Source: Microbispora siamensis
GTDB lineage: Bacteria; Actinomycetota; Actinomycetes; Streptosporangiales; Streptosporangiaceae
Assembly (NCBI RefSeq): GCF_016863095.1
Contig: NZ_BOOF01000061.1
Coordinates: 1-54,321 of the forward strand
Length of the DNA: 54,321 bases
Reading direction: 5' to 3'
Part shown: one piece after another, positions 33,211-40,727 of the stretch
Numbering within the stretch: the first letter of the stretch is position 1
Layout: the number at the start of each line of letters is the position of its first letter
The notes under the pieces: generated by a model
The model's input: only the letters and a program-made list of their open reading frames with translations
What the model was told of the DNA's origin: nothing
The model's database searches: none
Position numbers and translations under genes: made by a program

Positions 33211-36200
33211 TCACCCCGCTGTAGGTTGGGTAACGGCTTGGGTGGACACGGCTGACGAATCGACGAGAGCGGCGAGGCCGCTCAGCGTCGGGTTGGTGAA
33301 GAAGTCCCACAGGGAGACCTCGACGCCGAACCATTCACGGACGCGGCCGAGCAGGCGCGGCACCAGCAGGCGGTGCCCTCCGGCCGCGAAGAAGCTGTCG
33401 TCGGCGCCGCCGGGCTCCGCGCCCAGCAGCTCCGCCCAGATGGCGGCCATCTCCCGCTCGGCCGGGGTGCCCGGCGTCCTGGGCGCGACGGCCGCCGGCG
33501 CGCCGGGGTCGGCCAGCCTCCGCCGGTCGACCTTGCCGCCGACGTTGCGCGGCAGGCTGTCCAGGAACTTGACGGAGACGGGCAGCGTGGCCTTGCCGAA
33601 GCGGCGGCGCAGGCCGGCCCGCAGCTCGGACGGGGACACCGTCGCCTCGCCCGCGGCTGCGCCGCGCGGGACGACGTACGCCACGAGGCGGCTCACCAGC
33701 CCGTCAGGTCCGGCGACCGCGACGAGGGCGCACTCGGCCACCGCCTCGTGCGCGGCGAGGGCCGACTCGATCTCGGCCAGTTCCATCCGGATCCCGCTGA
33801 ACTTGATGCGGGAGTCCCTGCGTCCGCGGAACTCCAGCAGGCCGTCCCAGCGCCGGCGGCCCAGGTCGCCCGTGCGGTAGAACCTGCACCCGGCGTCGCC
33901 CGAGCCGTCCAGGCCGGGCACCGGCAGGAAGGCCCGCTCGTCCGCGGCGGCCTCGCCCGCGTACCCGAGGGCGACGTAGGGGCTGCGCACGACGATCTCC
34001 CCGGTGACGCCGGCCGGGCAGGGCCGGTCGCGCTCGTCCACCACCAGGACCTGCCGCCCGGGGATGGGCACCCCGATCGGCGTCGTGCCCGACACCGGGC
34101 CGGTGATGTCGTGCCAGGTCGCGAGGATCGACTCGGTGGCGCCGTACAGGTTGACCAGGCGCACGCCGGGAAGCGCCGCGCGCAGCTCGTTGGCGAGGCC
34201 GCCGGGCAGCGGCTCGCCCGCGAGCAGGAGGTGGTCCAGCGCGAGCGCGCGCTCCCCCGGCTCGCGCCCGCGCAGCACCTGGAGGAGACCGCGGGCGAAG
34301 GTCGGCACGGTCTGCAGGAACGTCACCCGCTCGGAGTCCAGCCAGGCGGCCAGCTTCTCGGGGTTGGCCCTGATCCGGTCGGGCGCGACGCACAGCGTCG
34401 CGCCCGCCGCCAGCGTCGCGAAGATCTCGACCAGCGCGGCGTCATAACCCGGCGCGGCCCACTGCGCCACCCGGCGGCCGGGGCCGAGCCGGAACTCCGC
34501 GCCGAACCAGGCGGCGAACTGCGCCAGGCTGCCGTGCGACTGGACGATGCCCTTGGGCCTGCCGGTCGAGCCGGAGGTGTAGGCGACGTAGGCCCGCGCG
34601 TCCGGACGGGCGGGCGGGACCGGCGCCACGGCTCCCACGCCGGGGCCGCGCAGCGCGGCTCCCGCATCCAGCACGCGGCCGCCCAGTTCCTCGGCGAACC
34701 ACACGGCGAGGTCGTCGCCGCCGTCGTCGTCGTCCAGCACGAGACAGGCGGGCCGGATCTCGGCCAGCATCATGCGGCCGCGCTCGCCCGCGTCGCCGGT
34801 GCCGAGGCAGACCAGGTGCCCGCCCGCGTCGAGGACCGCGAGCACTGCGGCGACCTGCCCGGGCCCCGACGGCATCCGCACCGCCACCGGCCGGCCGGCG
34901 ACGCCGCCGCCCGCGCGCAACGCCGCGGTGAGCCGCGCCGCGCGCTCCTCCAGCTCGCGGTAGGTGACCTCGCCGCCGGTCCAGGCCACCGCCACCCTGT
35001 CCGGGTGCCGCCGGGCGGCCATGCGCACCAGCTCGTTCGCCGGCGCGCGTACGTGGGACGCGTCGGCCGTCAGGTCCGCCGCCCGCACCGCGGCGCGGAT
35101 CCGGGCGGGGTCCTCCAGGGGAAGCTCGTCCACGGGCAGGCCGGGGTCGCGCAGCGCGGCGGCCAGCAGGGTCCTCAGCTGGCCGAGCAGCAGCCGCACG
35201 GAGGCCGGCTCGAACAGGTCCGCCCGGTAGCCGAGAAAACCGGTGACCGCGGGAGCGGCCGTGCCGACCGTGAGCGTGAGGTCGGCCGTGGCGGCGCCGT
35301 TGTGCACCCGGACCTCGCGGACCGCGAGGCCCGGCAGCGCGAGCGGCCGCCCCGGCGCGTCCCCGCGCACGAACATCACGTCGCACAGCGGCGGCGTACG
35401 CGGGTCGTGGTCGATCTCCAGCGCCCGGGCGAGCTGGTCGAAGGGCAGCTCAGCGTGGGCGGACGCCTCGCGCTCGGCCCGCGCCGTCCGGCGGAGCACC
35501 TCGCGGAAGCCCGGACGGCCGGACAGGTCGGCGCACAGCACCAAGTCGTTGCGGAACGGGCCGACGAGACCGGCGAACTCGGGCCGGGGGCGCGCGGAGA
35601 CGGGCAGGCCGACCGCCACCGTCCGCTCCCCGCCGAGCCGGTGCAGCAGGCACAGGAAGGCGGCCAGCACGACGATGTCGGGCGTGGTGCCCTCCGCCTC
35701 CGCCAGCGCGGCGAGCGCCGGCGCCTCTCCGGTCCAGGTGAACGGCTCGATCCCGCCGCGCCAGCACGGGCCGGCCGGCCGGGCCCGGTCGGCCGGCAGG
35801 CTCAGCCGCGGCGGCAGCGGGCGCAGCCTGGCGGTCCACCACTCCAGCAGGCGGCGGAACTCCGGGGTGGTCCGCCGGTCGTGCTGCCAGCGCGCGTAGT
35901 CGGCGTACTGCGCGGACGCCGGCGGCAGCACCTCGTGCGCGGGCCGCCCGCCCGCCTCGGCGGCGTAGGCCGCCGACAGCTCGTTCGCCAGGATCGCCAT
36001 CGACCGGTCGTCGGCGACGGCCTCGTGCGCGAGCAGCAGCACGGCGTGCTCCCCGGGGGCCAGGCGGGCCACGGCGAGGCGGGCGAGCGGGCCCGCGGCG
36101 AGGTCCATCGGGCGGCCGGCCAGCTCGGCGCCCAGGCCCGCGACGGCGGCCTCGGCGGCGTGCGGCGCGGCGTCGAGGAGGGCGATCGCCCCGAGGTCCG

Positions 36201-36483
36201 AGAAGGCCTCGGGCGCCGCGCCGTCCGGGGCGATCGACTGCACCGGCAGGCCGTCGACCACGACGAGGGTCGTCCGCAGGATGTCGTGCCGGCGTACGAC
36301 CGCCCGCCAGGCCGAGCGCAGCGCGGCGACGTCGAGGTCGCCGCGGACGTGGTAGGCCCGGCACAGCGTGTGCGCGGGCGAGTCGGGCACGAGTGTCTGC
36401 CGGAACCACAGCTCGTCCTGGGCGCAGGAGGTCACTGCCCGCCTCGTGCCCGGCCGCGCGGGTTCCGGGAACGCTTTGGTCAC
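33211..36483 (-). CDS. NRPS C-A-T protein with degenerate C and T active sites
   Basis: This 1090-residue protein has C (about 15-440), A (about 480-985) and T (about 1005-1080) domains. The A domain looks functional: YTSGSTGRPKG (A3), YGATE (A5), YRTGDLGRR (A7), FRGRRDSRIKFSG (A8) and NVGGKVDRRRL (A10 lysine). APGYDAALVE keeps the aspartate that binds the amino group. The C-domain motif HHxxxDG reads HEAVADDRS, so the catalytic second histidine is Glu154. The T-domain motif LGGHS reads AAGGHRLL: arginine (codon CGC, 33370-33372) replaces the phosphopantetheine serine. As it stands the protein could adenylate an amino acid, probably the beta-tyrosine made by the next gene, but could not carry it. 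It heads the beta-tyrosine operon. Confidence 0.9.
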   Translation of the reverse strand: MTKAFPEPARPGTRRAVTSCAQDELWFRQTLVPDSPAHTLCRAYHVRGDLDVAALRSAWRAVVRRHDILRTTLVVVDGLPVQSIAPDGAAPEAFSDLGAIALLDAAPHAAEAAVAGLGAELAGRPMDLAAGPLARLAVARLAPGEHAVLLLAHEAVADDRSMAILANELSAAYAAEAGGRPAHEVLPPASAQYADYARWQHDRRTTPEFRRLLEWWTARLRPLPPRLSLPADRARPAGPCWRGGIEPFTWTGEAPALAALAEAEGTTPDIVVLAAFLCLLHRLGGERTVAVGLPVSARPRPEFAGLVGPFRNDLVLCADLSGRPGFREVLRRTARAEREASAHAELPFDQLARALEIDHDPRTPPLCDVMFVRGDAPGRPLALPGLAVREVRVHNGAATADLTLTVGTAAPAVTGFLGYRADLFEPASVRLLLGQLRTLLAAALRDPGLPVDELPLEDPARIRAAVRAADLTADASHVRAPANELVRMAARRHPDRVAVAWTGGEVTYRELEERAARLTAALRAGGGVAGRPVAVRMPSGPGQVAAVLAVLDAGGHLVCLGTGDAGERGRMMLAEIRPACLVLDDDDGGDDLAVWFAEELGGRVLDAGAALRGPGVGAVAPVPPARPDARAYVAYTSGSTGRPKGIVQSHGSLAQFAAWFGAEFRLGPGRRVAQWAAPGYDAALVEIFATLAAGATLCVAPDRIRANPEKLAAWLDSERVTFLQTVPTFARGLLQVLRGREPGERALALDHLLLAGEPLPGGLANELRAALPGVRLVNLYGATESILATWHDITGPVSGTTPIGVPIPGRQVLVVDERDRPCPAGVTGEIVVRSPYVALGYAGEAAADERAFLPVPGLDGSGDAGCRFYRTGDLGRRRWDGLLEFRGRRDSRIKFSGIRMELAEIESALAAHEAVAECALVAVAGPDGLVSRLVAYVVPRGAAAGEATVSPSELRAGLRRRFGKATLPVSVKFLDSLPRNVGGKVDRRRLADPGAPAAVAPRTPGTPAEREMAAIWAELLGAEPGGADDSFFAAGGHRLLVPRLLGRVREWFGVEVSLWDFFTNPTLSGLAALVDSSAVSTQAVTQPTAG

Positions 36484-36917
36484 TCCGGTTCCCCTGTCTC
36501 CCGGGGCCTCGTGCGGGGCGCGTCCCGGGCGGCTCGACGTCGTGGATCGGGAGAGCGCGCGGGAAATGAATTCCCGGCGAATATCGCCGGCGGCGCACCG
36601 GTGCCGGCGGTTGATCCGGCGCCCTCCGGGATATACGCGATCCTCACCAGCACATGGTCACGTCAGCGACGCCGTCCCCGCATCTCCGAGAATGCCGCCC
36701 GGCGCCTAGCACACCTTTCCCCGAGCGTTCCGAGGGCGGCCGTCTCCCAGATTGCCGAATTGACCGAGAGCGCTTTTCTCTTCTTTGTCCAAGGCCTGCC
36801 ACGCCGTATATTCCGAATATTGGATGACCCTGCGGCCGCTTATCTGCCATGGAATCGCGTCGCAGACCGTCTTTCGTTCCCGGCAGTCCGACCAGTTCTA
36901 CGATGCGGGAGAAATCG
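36484..36917. other. 434-bp divergent regulatory region (NRPS / P450)
   Basis: No convincing gene was found. The region separates the start of the minus-strand beta-tyrosine operon from the plus-strand P450 gene and should contain both promoters. Its right part (36760-36840) is A+T-rich for this window and includes the inverted repeat at 36808-36820. A clear -35/-10 pair could not be assigned. Confidence 0.6.
36808..36820. promoter_or_regulatory. 13-bp hyphenated palindrome, possible operator
   Basis: ATATTC-C-GAATAT, a perfect 6-1-6 inverted repeat in the divergent region, 97 bp before the P450 ATG. Its A+T content contrasts with the flanks. No cognate regulator was identified. Confidence 0.4.
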
Positions 36918-38186
36918 ATGGAGAACCGCTGTCCCATCGCCCTCGATCCGACCGGCCGAGACATCCACGCGGAGGCCGACCGGCTTCGCGCGCTCGGCCC
37001 CGCCACCCTGGTGGAACTTCCCGGCCGCGTCACCGCGTGGTCGGTCAACAGGTACGACGTCGCCAAGCGGCTGCTCACCGACCCGCGGGTCACCAAGAGC
37101 GCGCGCAAGCACTGGCCGGCCTTCCGCAACGGCGAGATCCGGCCCGACTGGGAGATGATCAGCTGGGTCGCCATGGACAACATCGCGACCGCCGCGGGCA
37201 AGGACCACCTGCGCCTGCGCCGGCTGGTCGGCAAGGCCTTCACCCCCCGGCGCGTCGAGGCGCTCCGCCCGCGCGTGGTCGAGCTCGTCGACGAGCTCAT
37301 CGAGGGGCTCGCCACCACCCCGGCGGGTGAGGCGGCGGACCTCAAGACCCGGTTCGCCAACCCCCTGCCCGCCCGCCTCGTCGCCGACCTCATCGGCATG
37401 CCGGAGGCGGCCCGCCAGGAGACCGCCAAGGTCATCGACATGATGGTCGACACGACGGTCACTCCCGAGGTCGCGCAGGGCATCCTCCAGGGCTGGCGCG
37501 GCGCGATGGTGGACCTGATCGCGTCCAAGCGCGAGAACCCCGGGGACGACATCACCAGCGACCTGATCGCGGCCCAGGACGAGGACGGCTCCCGCCTCAG
37601 CGAGTCCGAGCTCACCGACACGATCTTCGCGATCCTCGGCGCGGGCTCCGAGACGACGATCAACTTCATCGACAACGCGATCACGCTGCTGCTCACCCAC
37701 CCCGAGCAGCGCGAGCTCGTCACCTCGGGCCGGGCCACGTGGGAGCAGGTGATCGAGGAGACGCTCCGCGTGCAGTCCCCCCTCGCGCAGCTCCCCCTGC
37801 GCTACGCCGTGGAGGACATCGAGATCGACGGCGTGACCATCCCCCAGGGCGACCCCATCCTGGTCAACTACGCCGCCCTCGGCCGCGACCCGGCCCTGCA
37901 CGGCGAGGGAGCCTGCCGGTTCGACATCACCCGGGAGGACAAGGAGCACATCTCCTTCGGCCACGGCCCGCACTACTGCCTGGGGGCGGGTGTCGCCCGG
38001 CTCATCGGCACGATCAGCCTGTCGACGCTGTTCGCCCGCTTCCCCGACATGAAGCTCGCGGTCCCGGTGGAGGAGCTGGTGCCCCTGCCCACGTTCATCA
38101 TGAACGGGCACCGCAGCCTGCCGGTCATCCTCGAGCCCGCGCCCGTGGTGGAGGCCCCGGTTCCCGTCGGCGCCGAGGCGCGCTGA
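36918..38186 (+). CDS. Cytochrome P450
   Basis: This 422-residue protein starts at ATG 36918 behind GGGAG; the longer frame upstream lacks a ribosome site. P450 landmarks: I-helix ILGAGSETT with the acid-threonine pair, EETLR (the ExxR of helix K), and heme loop FGHGPHYCLGAGVAR with Cys354 as the thiolate ligand. Most like bacterial CYP107-type enzymes of secondary metabolism. The ferredoxin at 8436 is the only candidate electron donor in the window. The enzyme likely hydroxylates or couples an intermediate. It is monocistronic, followed by a strong bidirectional hairpin. Confidence 0.93.
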   Translation: MENRCPIALDPTGRDIHAEADRLRALGPATLVELPGRVTAWSVNRYDVAKRLLTDPRVTKSARKHWPAFRNGEIRPDWEMISWVAMDNIATAAGKDHLRLRRLVGKAFTPRRVEALRPRVVELVDELIEGLATTPAGEAADLKTRFANPLPARLVADLIGMPEAARQETAKVIDMMVDTTVTPEVAQGILQGWRGAMVDLIASKRENPGDDITSDLIAAQDEDGSRLSESELTDTIFAILGAGSETTINFIDNAITLLLTHPEQRELVTSGRATWEQVIEETLRVQSPLAQLPLRYAVEDIEIDGVTIPQGDPILVNYAALGRDPALHGEGACRFDITREDKEHISFGHGPHYCLGAGVARLIGTISLSTLFARFPDMKLAVPVEELVPLPTFIMNGHRSLPVILEPAPVVEAPVPVGAEAR

Positions 38187-38200
38187 TCCCGTAACACGCC

Positions 38201-38234
38201 AGGTGCCCGTGAGCCGGACGGCTCACGGGCACCT
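38201..38234. terminator. 15-bp hairpin between convergent genes
   Basis: Perfect stem 38201-38215 / 38220-38234 with a 4-nt loop, between the P450 stop (38186) and the F420 oxidoreductase stop (38276). Confidence 0.85.
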
Positions 38235-38275
38235 CGTCGTCGTGCGCCCTTCGTCGCGAGGGGCTCAGGGGACCG

Positions 38276-39157
38276 TCACAGGCCGGCCGCCTCGGGGATG
38301 ACCTTCCCGGCCACGACGTCCACCTGCCGGCGGGGGTCGGGACCGGACAGGATGCCGATCACGGTGTCCACGCCCGCGGCGGCGATGCCGCGCAGCGCGC
38401 CGAGCAGTTCGTCGGTTCCCGAGCCGTCCGGGCCCAGGGTGAGGGGGAGGATGCAGGTCTTCTCGATGGCGTCGTAGTCCCGTCCCTCCGCCTCGCAGTG
38501 GCCGCGCAGCACGTCGAGCTTGGCGGGCAGGTCCGGCCCCGGATAGAGGTTGCAGGCGTCCGCATACCGGGCCACCAGGCGCAGCGTGCGCTTCTCGCCG
38601 CCGCCGCCGATCATGATCGGCGGGTGCGGCCGGGACAGGCTCTGCGGCGCGTTGAGCGGCCGCTCCAGCCGGTAGTGCGCGCCGTCGAACGGCCGCTCGT
38701 CACCCTGCTCGCCCTCCCACATGCGCAGGCACACCTGGACGGTCTCCTCCAGCATGCCGAACCGCTCGGCGAGCGGCGGGAAGGGCACACCCATGCCGCG
38801 GGCCTCGTCCTCGTACCAGCCCACGCCGATGCCCAGCATGGCCCGTCCCCCGGACAGCACGTCCAGGCTCGTCACGGTCTTGGCGAGCAGGCCCGGCTGC
38901 CGGAAGTGGACCCCGGCGACCACCGGCCCGAGCCGGCACCGCCGGGTGTGCGCGGCGAGGAACGCGAGCGTGGTGAAACACTCCAGCTCCGGCTGCTCCG
39001 GGCCGCCCGCGTGCGGGCCCTGCCACAGGTGGTCGCCGACCCCGATCAGCGCGACGCCCGCCTCGTCCGCGGTGCTCGCCACGTCCGCGAGGATCCGCCC
39101 CATCGCGGCCGGACCGCCCTCCCAGGCGAACTCCCCGATCTCCAGTCCGATCTTCAC
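38276..39157 (-). CDS. LLM-class F420-dependent oxidoreductase
   Basis: This 293-residue protein is a luciferase-like monooxygenase fold enzyme of the F420 type: MKIGLEIGEFAWEGG at the N-terminus, GVGDHLWQGPHAGG, LDVLSGGRAMLGIGVGWYEDEARGMGVPFPPLAERFGMLEE, and PIMIGGGGEKRTLRLVARYADACNLY. The GVGWYEDE and IGGGGEKRTL segments are standard for this class. It uses reduced F420 (or FMNH2) for hydride transfer to C=C or imine bonds. The target is unknown. It is 129 bp downstream of the acyltransferase gene and may be in the same transcript. Confidence 0.88.
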   Translation of the reverse strand: MKIGLEIGEFAWEGGPAAMGRILADVASTADEAGVALIGVGDHLWQGPHAGGPEQPELECFTTLAFLAAHTRRCRLGPVVAGVHFRQPGLLAKTVTSLDVLSGGRAMLGIGVGWYEDEARGMGVPFPPLAERFGMLEETVQVCLRMWEGEQGDERPFDGAHYRLERPLNAPQSLSRPHPPIMIGGGGEKRTLRLVARYADACNLYPGPDLPAKLDVLRGHCEAEGRDYDAIEKTCILPLTLGPDGSGTDELLGALRGIAAAGVDTVIGILSGPDPRRQVDVVAGKVIPEAAGL

Positions 39158-39286
39158 CCTTCGCCTCCCTGTTCGTACTCGTGCTCGGAGAACTCATCCC
39201 ATCTGTGCGCGTACGGCCGGACCCGGCGCGGAATCCGCCGGGCCCGGCCGTGATTCAGGCGTCGAAGGCCCGCTCGAACGGCGCGC

Positions 39287-40549
39287 TCAGCGCACCAGAA
39301 CCGGCGTGCTCGGCTCGCGCGAGGCCTTGCCGAACCGGTTGCGCAGGTTCAGCGCCGGCCGCTCCACGAGGTAGTAGCTCACCACCGCGGCCAGGAAGCT
39401 GCCCGCGACGACGACCAGCAGCGTGCGCGGGAAGTTCGACCCGCCGACCATGCTGCCGTTGTAGAAGTAGATCATCGGGATGTGCCAGAGGAACATGCCG
39501 TACGAGACCTTCCCGATGAACTGCAGGGGCCGCCAGGTCATCGTGGCCGCGATGAACTTCGAGCGCTCCCCCGGCACGGTCAGCGGGGCCAGGAGCAGGA
39601 AGACGATCAGCAGGTCGATCGGCTGGTCGAACATCACCTGCGCCAGGGTCGGGTAGTCGGAGGTGCCCTGGCCGCCCACCGGCGAGAAGCAGAACAGCAG
39701 GATCACGACCGCCGCCACGGCCCAGGTGGCCCCCTGGTGCCTGGCGATCAGGCGGTACGGCGCGAGCATCCCGTCCGGCGACGTCTCCGCCGCGGCGGAC
39801 AGCACCGCCAGCGCCATGCCGACCGCCAGGTAGCCGAACCAGCCGATGGGCCAGTTGCCCTGGACCGGCCAGGGACCGAGGGACGGCAGGTGGCTGTAGG
39901 CGCTGAAGGCGTACGCGACGAGCGCGATGAGGGCGACCCCCACGAGGAGACGGCGGGCCTGCCCGGCCGGGCCGGACGCGCCGCGCGCGAAGCGGGCGAA
40001 CAGCCAGGCGAAGATCGGCAGGAGCGCGTAGAACAAGGTCTCCGTGGCCATGCTCCACGTCGACTCCATGCCGGTCGGGATCGCGCCGGCCTGGTAGACG
40101 TGCTGCATGACCAGCACCCGCAGGACGTACCACACGCCGGTGACCTGCTCGCGGCCGAGGGTCAGCAGCATGACGACGGCCAGCAGCCAGTAGGCGGGGC
40201 CGATGCGCAGCACGCGCCGCCAGGCGTACGACTTCAGGTCGGGCTTGGGGGCCCCCGCCATGGTCGCCAGGACGAACGGGCGGTAGAGCAGGAACCCGGA
40301 CAGCGCGAAGAGGATCGGCAGGGACTCCCGGGTGACCCTCTCCAGGATGATGGCGAAAAAGCCGTTGCCGGGCTTGCCCATGAAACCGATCTGGCCCGCG
40401 GTGAAAGCGCTGTGAATGGTGATGACCGCGAGCACGGCGAGCGCGCGAATTCCCTGGAGCTCGGCGAAGTATTGGCGCTTGACTCGGGAAGGCGCGGGCG
40501 CGGAACCCCGCGCGTCCGCACTGGATCCGCTGGCGATATCTGTTGCCAT
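39287..40549 (-). CDS. Membrane O-acyltransferase (acyltransferase family 3)
   Basis: This 420-residue protein starts at ATG 40549 behind AAGGAAGGGCC. It has about ten transmembrane helices and the family signature near the N-terminus: ELQGIRALAVLAVITIHSAF (near residues 30-50), with the conserved Arg and His, plus LPILFALSGFLLYRPF. Downstream are STWSMATETLFYALLPIF and ISYGMFLWHIPM-like sequence (KVSYGMFLWHIP). The family transfers acyl groups to hydroxyls of sugars, lipids or natural products. It may O-acylate the cluster product or act in export. A second, distantly related one lies at 49736. Confidence 0.88.
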   Translation of the reverse strand: MATDIASGSSADARGSAPAPSRVKRQYFAELQGIRALAVLAVITIHSAFTAGQIGFMGKPGNGFFAIILERVTRESLPILFALSGFLLYRPFVLATMAGAPKPDLKSYAWRRVLRIGPAYWLLAVVMLLTLGREQVTGVWYVLRVLVMQHVYQAGAIPTGMESTWSMATETLFYALLPIFAWLFARFARGASGPAGQARRLLVGVALIALVAYAFSAYSHLPSLGPWPVQGNWPIGWFGYLAVGMALAVLSAAAETSPDGMLAPYRLIARHQGATWAVAAVVILLFCFSPVGGQGTSDYPTLAQVMFDQPIDLLIVFLLLAPLTVPGERSKFIAATMTWRPLQFIGKVSYGMFLWHIPMIYFYNGSMVGGSNFPRTLLVVVAGSFLAAVVSYYLVERPALNLRNRFGKASREPSTPVLVR

Positions 40550-40727
40550 GGCCCTTCCTTCTGGTATGAACGACTTCACCCAGCTTGATCCCGGCCCCGA
40601 CCCCCCGCATCTTCTCGATTGCCGAAAAACGCCCACCGGCGGGAAAGCGGGAATCAGGCGCGGAAGGGGAAAAACGCCGGTCGCGCTTTCCCGCCGGGGC
40701 GGGTCTTCGGGGCCGGTTCCGTACGGC

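Noticed and set aside
33373..37158. Plus-strand open frame of 1261 codons
   Set aside because: It is the antisense of the C-A-T NRPS gene; no motif, biased composition.
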